Origin: Cyanophora paradoxa
Taxonomy: Eukaryota > Glaucocystophyceae > Cyanophorales > Cyanophoraceae
DNA: 64,000 nt
Direction of reading: 5' to 3'
Assembly: GCA_004431415.1 (NCBI GenBank)
Contig: QPMI01000058.1
Span: forward strand, 62,001-126,000
Shown: piece by piece, positions 10,722-21,023 of the stretch
Layout: every line of letters begins with the position of its first letter
Position numbering within the stretch: position 1 is the first letter of the stretch
The notes under the pieces: generated by a model
Told to the model about the DNA's origin: nothing
Databases searched by the model: none
The model's input: only the letters and a program-made list of their open reading frames with translations
Position numbers and translations under genes: made by a program

Positions 10722-11343
10722 GCAGAGGGGGCGCCCCTGCTTCATCCATACCCCCGCGCTTCCACTCCGGCGCTCGATCCCGGGGGACCGCGGCAGCCGC
10801 CCCGCAGCTTTTCTATCGCTCGGTATATGCACCGTTCCCAGGGGGGCGGCCCCCTTGCCCTCCCCTCTCGAGCTCCCGGCCTGGATGGGGAGTGGGGGGG
10901 ACGCCGCGCGCTCCCCGGAGGGACCATCGATTTTCCCGACCCATCTGGATCTTGCCGCCGCGCCCCACATGCAGCCGCTTCGATTCGATTCTCTAGATAT
11001 GCGTAGCCGCCCTTCAGATGTGCTTGCAATTTTACGTGACGTCTTACGACGTACATCGCCGATATCGATGGCAGCCGACGTCGACTGCCGTCCCATCCGC
11101 GCTAACTCGCCATGACCCAGAGGGATGAACTTCGGAACTGGCACACGCAAAGGAGAACAGAGCCTGAGATCTATGTGATGCGGAAAACGCTGGGGCGAGC
11201 TTTGATTCTCACTGAATATGCATCCGAGCACATGGCAAATCAGATAGACCTGAGCTAAGGGGAGGGTCCACTGGGCTGGCCCTCCCGCCTCGGCGCAGCG
11301 CTGCCGATCGGAAGCCGGCGGGGCGCGCGGCGGGGCGCTACGG
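10722..11343. other. Intergenic, convergent 3' ends
   Basis: Between the stops of RPC9 (+) and the GCK gene (-). G/C-rich near RPC9 and AT-richer after 10980. No gene, RNA or repeat was recognised. Confidence 0.45.
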
Positions 11344-11961
11344 CTACAGCGGCTTCTGCTCGACCTTGCCGGTAGCCGGGTCGCTCACGATCATCACGCG
11401 GCGCTCCTTCTTCTCGCCGCCCTCCGCGCCGTCCTCGTCCTCGTCGTCGTCGTCGCCCGCCATCTCCGGGAAGATGTCGGCGAAGGCGTCCGGGTTGCGC
11501 TGCCGGCACTCGTCCATCGCCTTCCACACGTCCACGCACTCGGTTATGTCCTGCGCGTGCGGCGGGGGGGAACGAGCGCGTGAGAGCGTTCACTGGAGAG
11601 CTTAGCTAAGCGCAGGCGGCCGCGGGTCTCGCGCAGCTCCGCTTCTCCGCGCGGGGCCCGTGCCGGTCCGCGGCGCGCGAAGCCTCTCGAAGCGCTGGCT
11701 CGTCCAGCGCGCGCGGCGCATTCTAGAAACGATAGAGAGCGGTCGAACCTCATCCTGGCCCTTCTTCTGGTAGCACGCGACGAACGCGGCGACTTGATCT
11801 CCGCACGGGCCCTCAAACAGTCGCCTCATAATCTCGCAGGACGAGCACCCGGGCTTCTTCTCCTGCCCATCCTCGCCATTTGCGTCTGCCGCTGCGCCCG
11901 ACGGGCCTGCTTCCGGCTGCGCTGCCGCCTGGCTCTCCTTGCTCGCCTCGTGCGTGGTCAT
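11344..11961 (-). CDS. GCK-domain (CHCH-like, Cys-pair) small protein, intact copy
   Basis: Exon 1 (11961-11749) and exon 2 (11550-11344), joined in phase 0 across a 198-bp GT-AG intron. The protein is about 139 residues. A low-complexity N-terminus (MTTHEASKESQAAAQPEAG) leads to CSSCEIMRRLFEGPCGDQV, FVACYQKKGQDE, then DITECVDVWKAMDECRQRNP and an acidic tail. The spaced Cys pairs (CxxC, GPC, VACY, TEC, DEC) match the GCK domain found in plant, algal and ciliate proteins and resemble twin-CX9C mitochondrial intermembrane-space proteins. A mitochondrial redox or assembly role is inferred only. A second copy (42910-) has lost exon 2. Head-to-head with the truncated HAPSTR1-like copy. Confidence 0.75.
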
Positions 11962-12235
11962 CTGACCGTCGCAGCAGAATCGCTCCTAACGCTTTTAAGA
12001 CGCTCGAACGCTCGTCCCGCAGACCGCTCGCTGCCAGCGCGCGCCGCTCGCCCTGGACCTCGAAAGCCGCGTCCGACGGAATTGAACCGCGGTCTTGGAA
12101 TCAATCGATCCGCCAGCGAGAAAACCAGCGCGCGGGCGCGCTCCACGGCCCCGCCTCGTCACCGAGGTGCACCTGCCGAGCGGTTCTCTGCGTACGATTC
12201 AACTCACATGACCTTTTGGTTCTTATCGCCCAGAT
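11962..12235. promoter_or_regulatory. Duplicated bidirectional promoter region, copy 1
   Basis: Sits between the ATGs of the GCK gene (-) and the truncated HAPSTR1-like gene (+). Its GCK-proximal part, read on the minus strand, carries the same element as 42782-42880 and 9871-9960 (GGTTCAATTCC, GCGGCTTTCGAGG, GGCAGCGAGCGG, GCGGGACGAGCG). Homologous along most of its length to 42632-42909 in inverted orientation. Confidence 0.6.
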
Positions 12236-12344
12236 GGATCGCCCAGACAACGCTGCATTCGTCCAGGCTGCGAACGCATTCACGCGGCTTTGCAAAGCGA
12301 GCGAATATGAGCTCGAGCAGTCGAAGATCAGCAGTCGAAGATGA
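12236..12344 (+). pseudogene. Truncated HAPSTR1-like copy
   Basis: Starts MDRPDNAAFVQAANAFTRLC, nearly identical to the start of the intact gene at 42631, then diverges and stops after 36 residues. Everything after the first 25 or so residues of the 244-residue protein is missing. Downstream sequence is GC-palindrome-rich (CGGCCGCGGCCGCGG runs) with no homologous coding. Interpreted as a 5' gene fragment left by duplication or decay. Confidence 0.7.
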
Positions 12345-14039
12345 GCGGCTGCGCGGCCGCGGCCGCGGCGCATATGTATCGAGTAGCGCACGCGCAGGAA
12401 GCACGCCTTCGATAGCGAGCGGTGCGGCTGGCATGCGGCTGGCATGCGCGCGCGCGCGCACGGCCGCGGCCGGCCGCGGCCGCGTTCGAATTCGCGGCTG
12501 GCACCCGCAGCGCCATGCATATAACCAGCCGCGCCGGCGCCTAGGCCTAGGCCGGCCGACGCAATGCGCGTGCTAACCGCGCGCATGCGAATGGCCGGCG
12601 CATGCGAGTCATCCGGATCCCTCCTCGTCCTACCATAGTACGTCCGCGGCCGGGATCCCCTAGCCTCCTCGCGGCCTTCTAAAAATTTCGCCTTCTGAAT
12701 TTCTTTGCCGCAGTGCTTGTCACATCACACTGTGACAGTACATTACGAAGGATCATTCCGACTCGGCGAGTTTTTACCCACATGATTACTAGTGACAAGC
12801 AGGGGGGCTCCGCCCCCCCCGCACCCCCCCAGTGTTATTTCGGGATCTTCAATTTCTTGTGGTTTATATTTATTAATTGGCTGGCTTGGCTTAATTGGCT
12901 CTTCTTTGTCTTCTTCTTCTTCATGATCAAGTAATCAATTAGAACAAAGAATGAGAATGAAGTACTAAAATCATGAAGACAGAACAGAAGAAGCTGAAGC
13001 ACTGAACATAAAGAAAAGAACAGATCATCGGATCTGAGTGCATGAAAGATGTAGAAATTAAACACTGATCATGTAATCGTGAAACTTGAAGTAATGCACG
13101 AGATGGACGAGGATTTGCATTAGCACACAACAACAACTACTAGGAGTTTCACATCGCCCAATTTATCTCTCCGACTAGATAACACTGAGGACCGTCGAGT
13201 GCTGTGCTCTGTCTAAGTGATGAGAAATTCTATCTACGTCCTATATCTACAAATGGGGCGAGAGGCCGAAAGATACACCTGCAGAAAAGGCCCAGCGCCC
13301 TACGCAGACCGATGAAGGCAAACAGAGCGCGCAAACACCCTCCAGACGTGGAAGTCCGCCCTAGGGAAGACCCACGTATAGCGGAGGGCAAGAAAGGCAC
13401 TACGCCTGACAAGCAAAGGTCGACGGAAAGACCTGAGCTTCCCTGCGTGTGGAAAAGACCCGCCATCTAGCGACTCGACTGCGAGGAGATGAGGAGCGGA
13501 ACGAAATGAGAAAGCGCCGATGAGCTCCAGCGCCAAGCAAGGGAGCGGGGGCCGGGCGCCGTCCGCGTGTTGACGGAACACGTCGCCGCGCCAGTGTGCC
13601 ACGCCAAGGCTACCGCGCGTTCACTAACGCTGCGGCGCGTGGCGGCGTGGGCTTTGCGCGGAAGCCGGCCTACTTTGCGGCCAGCCGACGTCGCCGCGGC
13701 CGCTCCCGCGGCGCTCCTCGCCGCACCGGAGACAACATAGAAGCAATCCCCTAACGCGAGCGCTCCTGAATCTCCTACGGAATGGCCGGCAACGAGGCCC
13801 GCCGCCGAGAACGCCAACTCGACACCCATTTCGCGCCGCCGCTCGGCGCGCCAGCCGTCTACCTCACGCTGGTCACGCTGAGCGACAGCGGCGGCGCCAT
13901 GGACGGGCCGCAGCCAGCCGCGCGCCGACGCGGTGGGAAATTTTCTCCAAGTAATGCACGAGATGCAATGTAGTCCAATGCAATGTAGAGAGGCTTCATC
14001 ACTTATGTTTTGTCAATTGGTGCCACGGTGTCTAATTCA

Positions 14040-14190
14040 TGGCTGGCAAAAGAAGAAGAGGTAAGACACGCCCAAGCCAGCCGAACGGTTAAACGTTATG
14101 ACGAAAGGCGAAGGACCCAAAGGCCCAAGGCTGGCAAAGATATTCAAGGGCAATGCTTAGCTTTAGCCAGTAAAATGAGAAGATCAAAAG
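14040..14190 (+). repeat. Dispersed repeat, unit 1
   Basis: Contains AGACACGCCCAAGCC, GACGAAAGGCGAAGGACCC, AGGCCCA and GGCTGGCAAAG, followed by AAAGCTAAAGCACTGAAC. The same ordered blocks recur at 14760-15060. Probably decayed copies of one mobile element. Confidence 0.5.
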
Positions 14191-14421
14191 CTAAAGCACT
14201 GAACAATTGTAAGAAAAGCGAAATTGAACGCATGAATCTCTTCTCTCTGTTCGGTGCGGCCCGATTAAACTAGGGGGAGCGATTGGCGAGAGACCGAAGC
14301 GCTTAGCACGAGCTAGTACGCATCTAAATGCATATCTGGTGCTCAGTCTCTCGCGGACGCGGTACAAAATTTTCCTAGATGTATGGTCATACAAACGGGA
14401 CGAGGAAAAGGCCAGTTTCGC

Positions 14422-14485
14422 GGCGAGCTAGCCGAGCTAGCAGCGCGCCCGGCCGGCGTCTTATTGCTCCAGCGTTCGAGTCCCG
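14422..14485 (+). repeat. Possible tRNA-derived SINE head
   Basis: An A-box-like TAGCCGAGCTAG (14429-14440) and a B-box-like CGTTCGAGTCC (about 14473-14483) at tRNA-like spacing. No pairing acceptor or D stem is found, so this is not a working tRNA gene. Confidence 0.25.
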
Positions 14486-14759
14486 GGAAGGGCAGTTGGG
14501 GGGAGCGGGGGGGCCTGGGCGGGCCTTGAGCTGCCTTGCGCTGTCGAGGGCGGAAGAGGGGGCCGGGGCGCAGCGACCGCCGAGGCCAACTTTCGCGCGG
14601 CGAGGTTCTGGCGGGAGACCAAAAATGTTTTTCATCTCGGCTGATCTAAAATGCACTTCCTACCTGCCCGGTCTCGCGCCAGTCACTCGCTGTGCTCCGC
14701 TTTAATTTCGGCTGGACTTGTATGGCAAGTGTGATTCAATCATATTACAAAGAACGAAA

Positions 14760-15060
14760 TGAAGCTGAAGCACTGAACAAGAAGAGACCATCTCAGAGCA
14801 GATCTAGAAATGCTGAAGTGATCACAAAACGATGCAAAAGATGCACATGCATATGCAAAAAAAGAAGAGTATGTATAAGACACGCCCAAGCCGGTTGTGC
14901 GGTTTTGACGAAAGGCGAAGGACCCGAAGGCCCATATGCATTTTGCATATGCAACATATTTCAAAGGTTTGATCATTTACGTTCTAGATCTGTCATCGAA
15001 CATCTAGTTTCGGTGTTAAGTTTTGGCCATGGCTGGCAAAGAAAGGGCAATTCTTAGCAG
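14760..15060 (+). repeat. Dispersed repeat, unit 2
   Basis: Repeats the ordered blocks of unit 1. Just downstream, about 15068-15255, an open stretch reads KLECQHCGTELGTIAKSLRC then IEHFKQKQEL, a single Cys/His finger-like motif (C-x2-C ... H) reminiscent of transposon BED or zinc-ribbon fingers. It is too short and degenerate to name. Confidence 0.4.
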
Positions 15061-16584
15061 AAACGATAGGCAAGAAGCTTGAATGTCAACATTGCGGCAC
15101 TGAACTTGGAACAATTGCAAAAAGCTTAAGATGTAGAATAGAACACTTCAAACAAAAACAAGAATTGATCATGAACAAGTCAATGATTGATCATTGCAAT
15201 TCATGCATGCAACGTGCAACAATATTTTATGCATGCAATGACTCAGTGATGCCATGATGAACATTGCATATTATATATGCATGCATCATGATCAATATAC
15301 AGATATACCATCTAGAAAAGAATTTTGTTTGTTTGTTTGTTTTGTGAAACAAAACATGCAAGTATAAGCACTTCATGATCAAGTTTAATTTGGCAAGTTT
15401 CTGTTTTGTTTAATTTGCAGTTGTTGCGAATGTGATGTGGTGCTAGTGTTATGCATTTTTGTTTTGTCTCATGTTTTGTTGCTTGTACATTGTGGGACAT
15501 ATGTTTTTCTTTTTGTTTTTATGATGTTTAATTTGTTGTTTGTTGTTTGCCGAGAATTGAACCGTTCTGAATCGGCACTGAGCAGTCAAGTGCACTGGTA
15601 CAACAGCACTTCGGGAAGAAAAAAGGAAAAAAAGGACTTTCCATTGACAGAACTGCCGGATACCCAATTTCAGCCACAAAACTCCACTCTGTGGCAGATC
15701 TTGCTGCTTCATACTTCCAAGCTCACTGGCAAGAGCAACGGCTGCCACTACTTTTTTTTAAAAGTCACAGAGTCATACATCACTCAGTGACTTTTCCTTC
15801 TCATGTGGAGACCATCTCAGTGACCACAGTGAGTCAAGGTATCACTGGCAGCCTTCAAGTGCATATCGAATTGAAGGCTGCACTGATACCAAGTTCCCCA
15901 CTTACCGGACATGCTGGCACGACTGTTGGTAACCAGGCTGGACCACCCATGGATCATACTCCACTCAGTGAGTTTGACCGTCGGACTGTTCACTGCGTAC
16001 TCAATGCTGGCAGTTTAAGTCTGCCGTAGTACTCAACGGAATTTTCTTCCAAGGGGAACATGGGTTAATCTACTATGTAGCATGATCATGATACCGATGA
16101 TGCCTAGGCGTAGATCTAGATCTAGACATGTAAAATTGACTAATAAGCCGCCTGAGCGCGACTAAGCGCCCCGCGGGGGGATCGCCGTCGCGGTTGGGGG
16201 CGGGCGGGCGGGCGGTTCCGAGTGCGAGGGCTCGTGCTCGTCAGGCGCGGGGCCCGCGTGGGGATGAAGGGGCTCTAAGCGTCTCTGCGCTAGCTAGCGC
16301 CAGTCTACTCCCGAGTCCCCCGTGGCAGGGCCTGACTCCGGGAGCTAGAGCTAGGCTTCGATCTCAAGCCCAAGCACGGAACAGAAACGCTCGCTCGACC
16401 TTCATCAGGAGGCTGCTAGCCTGCCGTGCGGTCCGCAAGCACCTTGGAGCGGGGCGGAGGATGGAACGGGGGGCCCGGGGAGGGGGGGGAGGGAGGGAGG
16501 GAGGGAGGGAGGGAGGGGGGGAGGGAGGGGGTGGGTGGGGTGGGGTGTGGTGGGGGGGGGGGGGGGGGGGCGCACTGGGCGAGG

Positions 16585-17979
16585 CAGTTTGGGTGGAAGG
16601 TGTGTCCGCACGGCAGCAGCGACGCCTCGGACCCCTGCGCCGAAAAAGCCCCGCTTACCCAGCGTACCCAGCGAGGAGACGGCGGTGATGACGACGACGC
16701 CGGCACAGGTGACGCCGAGTCCCCAGCACGGCAGTGAGGAGCGCGAGGAAGAGGAGGGGGGGGTGGGGAGGAAGCTGGGCGCCCAGTGACGAGGCTGTAC
16801 CCCCCTGGGGGCGACGACGGCGCGGCCGGCGCAGGCGCTCCGGTGCGCCCACGCATCGCTTGCGTTGTCGAACTGAGTAAGGAGGATCAGGGGGGTACGG
16901 AGGGTTCGGAGGGCGGGGGTACCGTGAAGTAGGCGGACAGGGCGAGAGGTAAGGGTGCTCGGCGGAGAGCGGGCGGTCGGCGAATCTGAAAGGGGGGGGG
17001 GGGGGGGTGAGGTGAGGGGAGCCGAAGAAAGAGGGCGGGCGGGGGAGGGGGGGGGGGGGGGCACGGCGCACGAGGCAAGGGTTTCGCGGGGTACGGCGAC
17101 GCCCATCCAGACGCTGCGGGGGAGGGCGCGAGGGCAGGCGGCATGAGCTTGCGGAAGAGGGTACGCGCTCAGCTGAGAATGGGGTACCGGATATCGTCCA
17201 CGTCGACCGCGTTCCCCTCAGGCGCGCGCAGGACGAGATCGCCGGGGGGGCCGTCAGCAGGGGGGTACCCGAACCGCCTCCGACGAGCTGCCCACGGCCG
17301 CGCCGGACCGGTACAGCTTTCTCTCGTTCGCGCGCGAGTCGCACGTGCCTGGGCTAGGGGCGTCAGGCGGCGGGGCGGGGCGGCGGGGATGCGGAAGGCG
17401 GGCGCGGGCGGCGAGGCCGCCCCGGGCGTCAGCGGACCGGCCCAGTGCGTCCACGTGTCGGAGATGGGGGCGGATGCAGAGACGGAGGGGCGGCCGGCCT
17501 GGGCGAGCCGCCACGCTGCGCCGTCCGGCCGGCGGTCGTCCCGCGTCTCCCGGTCGCCCCGCCGCTCCGCCGCATCGACCGCGAAGTCGATCTGCGCCTC
17601 CGCCTCCGCGCCGCCGCCGCCGGCGCGCCCCGCCCGCAGCAGCCACGCCGGTCCGCGGCCCGCGATAGACGGCCACTTCCGAAGCGCGAGCCAGAGCTCG
17701 AAACTGCGCGGGGATCCGGAGCGCTCGGCCGGCGCCGAGAGGGACGAAACCGCGACGAGCGGCGCGCACGTGAACAACGTGGCGCCCCGGGCCCGAGAAG
17801 TCGAGCGGGCCGCCCGGCGCGAGGCGCAGCTCGGCGCCCTCCGCTGGGCGCACGCCCTGCGAGCCGCCGCCCGGGGCGGGGCCTGCCAGGCCGCCGCAGC
17901 TCTGCCCCGCTGCGACGCACAGCGCCGCTACGAACAGGAGCGACGGAGCTAGGGTCTCCGAGGCCGCCAGCGCCCACAT
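16585..17979 (-). pseudogene. Broken copy of RING-H2 membrane E3 ligase gene
   Basis: Starts MWALAASETLAPSLLFVAAL, a signal peptide like that of the intact copy at 46425. Compared with that copy, a 7-bp insertion (CCGGGGC, at about 17787) shifts the frame just after GPLDFSG. Downstream pieces keep their exon structure in the shifted frame, including the RING core GSEASLLPCGHTFHPNCLAQ near 16570-16635. The exon that should supply W and the last CPLC pair is not found: at the matching place (about 16240-16260) the homologous CACGAGTGCCC reads CACGAGCCCTC, and no further coding follows. The loss of both reading frame and final zinc ligands argues for a pseudogene. Confidence 0.7.
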
Positions 17980-18266
17980 CGACCGCGCCCGGCCGGGGCG
18001 GAGCTCGGGCGCCGATCGGCAGGCGCGTACGACTATCGCGGGTCCTCGACGCCTGTATCTGAGCGCCTCATGCTGCTCTGGCCTTCGCCGACGCAACGGC
18101 CGGCGAGCGCCCATCCATTGGCCGGTGCTGTCACCGGTTACAGCTAGCTAGCCGCGATCGGGAGGACCTGGTCCTCCGATCCGGTATTCCAAATTCCTGC
18201 AACTGCAAAGCTGGTTGCCGGCTTCAGTGCCAGCGTACCCGCAACGTGCTCGATCCCCCTTACGAA
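17980..18266. promoter_or_regulatory. Bidirectional promoter region, block A copy 1
   Basis: 287 bp between the RING (-) and F-box (+) start codons, duplicated at 46135-46424. No named boxes were identified. Confidence 0.5.
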
Positions 18267-20454
18267 ATGGCGCGCGAGAGCCGGGCCAAGCGGGCGCGAA
18301 CGGCGGCGAATGGAGGCGAAGGTGAGCTGTGCCGATCGATCGGAGATCGGGCGTGCCGATTGAGCGGCGCCCTCCTTTTGCAGGCGATGCGGTGTCAGGC
18401 GGGACGAGCGGGCAGGGCGGGACGCACCACGCCTCCGCATCGAGCAACACAGCGGCAGCGTCCTTGAGGGGTGCGGCGGGCGTGCGACTCGTCCGCTGCG
18501 TTCGCTGATTCAAGGTGTACATGTCTGCAGGCGGTGGCGCTGCTCCCGCGGGCGCGGCGAGCGGATCGTGCAGCAACGGAGCTGCATCATCGACCGTTGC
18601 AGCAGCGATGGCGGGCGGAGGGAGCCCGCTGGACGCGCTGCCGGACGAGCTGCTGGGCCGCGTGCTGCTCCTGGCAGCGCGGCGAGGCTGGATCGTGCCG
18701 ACCATATGCGGCGGAACCTTTCTACTCGACCCGAAAGAAGACGAGCCGGACGTGCAGCCGAAGCAGCTCGTGCAGCTGAAGGCGGTGTGCCGGCGGTTCC
18801 GCCGGATCGTGGACGACGGCGGCCTCTGGGGCCGCGTGGCGTTGCGTCAGCCGAACGACGCGGCGGTGGAGGCGCTGACCACTCTGCCGGAGCAGTCGCG
18901 CAAGGCCGTGCGGCGAATAGTAATTCAAGGAGGCAGCACCGATATCTCCGTCCTTGGTCTCTGCAAGCTGGCGGCAGCATTTCGGGATCAGCTTGACGAG
19001 CTCAGCATCATCTTCGGCGGAGCAGATGCTGCCCAGCTCCCTTTCGCCGGGCTTGCTTCCATCCAGCACATGCAGCGTCTTCGCAGTCTGAATGTCAGGG
19101 TGCCGCCGTCCGCGTACGCATCCGCGTCAGCGTTTGCAGCGCCCGCTGTCCTGCAGTCCCTGTCGGTCCTCTCCCTCCTTCCAAACCTGCAGGTCCGTGA
19201 GTAAGCTTCCATGACCTCGGCGGCTCTTTTCAACTCGCCCCTGTCCCAGATGCTCGATCTCAGCATCCCTCTTCCCCTCTCAGTCCTCGAGGCGCTCGCT
19301 CGACCTCCTCTCGTCTCTTCGCTTCGAGCCCTGCTCTTTCGTGCAGCAATCAGCGGTGACGAGCGTCCAGCAGCGGTGTTCGCGGCTGCTGCAAAGTTCA
19401 CGTCCCTGGAGAAGCTCAAGCTCATCTCTCAGAGACTGAGCGGCAACGAACCCTCCATCATCATGCATATGGCTGATGATCTCCAAAGCTTGTGCGCTTT
19501 AACGCAAATGCAAGGTGCGGTGTCGCATCCAAGAATTGATCTTGATTTGCAACTTTACTACTAAGGTACTGATCCACGTTTCGTTCAGAATTGATCATCG
19601 GGAATACCCTTGGCTGGATTGGATTCATCTCGCACATGCCCCAGCTGCAGTCCCTCAGGGCAGGCATTATCATCTCTGGAAGTTCCGGAATAGACATGGC
19701 GCCTCTTTTTGCAGCTCCAGCCCTCAAGGCAACCCTTCTCGGCTTCTTTTTGCAGTCTCCAGAACATGCAGCGACAGCCGCTTCGGCACTCGCCAGCTGC
19801 CGCTCCCTCGAAGTGCGCATGCACAATGCATTTTTGTTCCACGTCCTTCTAGATTCGTCCTTTCTAGATCTGACATTCGGCCATGCGCACGCACCAGGAC
19901 GCCAGCTTCGTCCTCCCGTTGGTCGTCTATGAGGCCCTTGCGGGCTCGTCCCTCAGGTCGTGGGCACAGATGCAGCGCCTCAGCATCGAATTGTACGGCG
20001 ACGGCTCTACGATCCCAGGCTCGTTCTTGAAGGTGCGCATCTAGATCTGAGTACCAAGTTTCGCTAAACTTCTGCAAAGCCCGACTCTTTCGTGGTCACT
20101 TCGTTCGCAGCGCCTCGCATCCGACGTGCCGAGCCTCCGCCGGCTTGAAGTCAACTCAGCTCTGCCGGTCACGACGGACCTCGTATCGATCAGCTCGCTC
20201 AACTATCTCGCCCAGCTCCAGGTAGGCGGAACGGTTGTCTAGCGGGGCGCGAGAGGGCGGGGAGAAGGGGTTCACGCAAAGTGACCCGCCCGCGAGGGCA
20301 GAAACTTTCATAACGAATTACTCAACGACACGTGCAGGTTTCTAATAAGGTCGCGGTGAAGATGAGCAAGGTGGAACGGCAGCTCCTAACCAGTTCGTTG
20401 CTGGACGTGAGAGTTGTATTCACGGGCATCAACCACCCTTCTCAGACCAGGTAA
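18267..20454 (+). CDS. F-box protein with LRR-like repeats, intact copy
   Basis: Eight exons: 18267-18321, 18384-18470, 18531-19192, 19250-19514, 19589-19812, 19898-20032, 20112-20221 and 20338-20454, about 550 residues. The N-terminus is basic and disordered (MARESRAKRARTAANGGEG). The F-box is SPLDALPDELLGRVLLLAAR followed by LVQLKAVCRRFRRIVDDGGL. The rest consists of hydrophobic repeats of the leucine-rich type, for example MQRLRSLNVRVPPSA, LQSLSVLSLLPNLQ, FTSLEKLKLIS, SHMPQLQSLRAGI, WAQMQRLSIELYG and VPSLRRLEVNSALP. Family role: substrate receptor of an SCF ubiquitin ligase. All eight exons join in frame with GT-AG introns, unlike the copy at 43975-46134. Head-to-head with a RING-type E3 gene, so the pair is a two-gene ubiquitin-ligase unit. 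Confidence 0.78.
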
Positions 20455-21023
20455 CTAGCTATAGGTAACTAGCTATATAGGTCAGGGCCACCCTTGTTTT
20501 GGGCCAGCAATAAGGCTCGAGCTCGACGGAATCATGCATATAGGCACATGAATTATGCATATGAACAGTGCTGCACCGGGACGGTTTGGTCTGCTTCAAA
20601 GCGTCAGCGAATGGCAATCGCAAGCGACAAAGAAATCTATATCTTCACGGGCCGGGTGTCATGATCACTAGATATAGCTAGCTATAGGTCAGGCCACCCG
20701 TGTTTCAGGCGAGCTATAAGGCTCGACAGAAGTGTGTTTTGGCTTTTTCGAAAAAAACATGTACGCGCTATATATACCGCCCGGCCACACGCGCATCAAA
20801 ATGCGGGATCCGGAGCAATTCATATTGCCGCAGTGCAATTTCGCCTCCGGGCCCACCGTGGCACCGTAGTCTCTCAAAAAACCAGTTTCTGCACTGATTT
20901 ATAAAATTAGTCTGGTGATGCACTTATATATGCATGATGCACGTGCACTGGTTATGCGTAGTTCTGCAGTGAATATTCGAAGCGCCATGCCAGCGAACCG
21001 GACGAGACATATGCATGTACATG
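20455..21023. other. Intergenic, convergent 3' ends
   Basis: Between the F-box and giant gene stops. It holds two direct copies of a block of about 55 bp (20474-20530 and 20675-20740) built on AGGTCAGG-CCACCC and TAAGGCTCGA. The block is also present, inverted, at about 43930-43975. Confidence 0.5.

Larger units (their letters stand above)
12345..16249. other. Gene-poor, repeat-rich interval
   Basis: No gene could be supported over 3.9 kb. Contents seen: GC palindromes (12350-12600); a G6C/GC6 hairpin at 12802-12818; AT-rich stretches with recurring GCTGAAGCACTGAAC-like strings (about 12990, 14195, 14765); two related repeat units around 14040-14190 and 14760-15060; a possible tRNA-derived SINE head at 14422-14485; and T/G-rich DNA at 15300-15560. 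Short reading frames are Arg- or Ser-rich and have no recognisable domain. Confidence 0.5.

Noticed and set aside
12802-12818. Bacterial-type terminator hairpin (G6C/GC6 followed by C and T)
   Set aside because: No gene ends here and the context is eukaryotic; likely homopolymer-rich repeat DNA.
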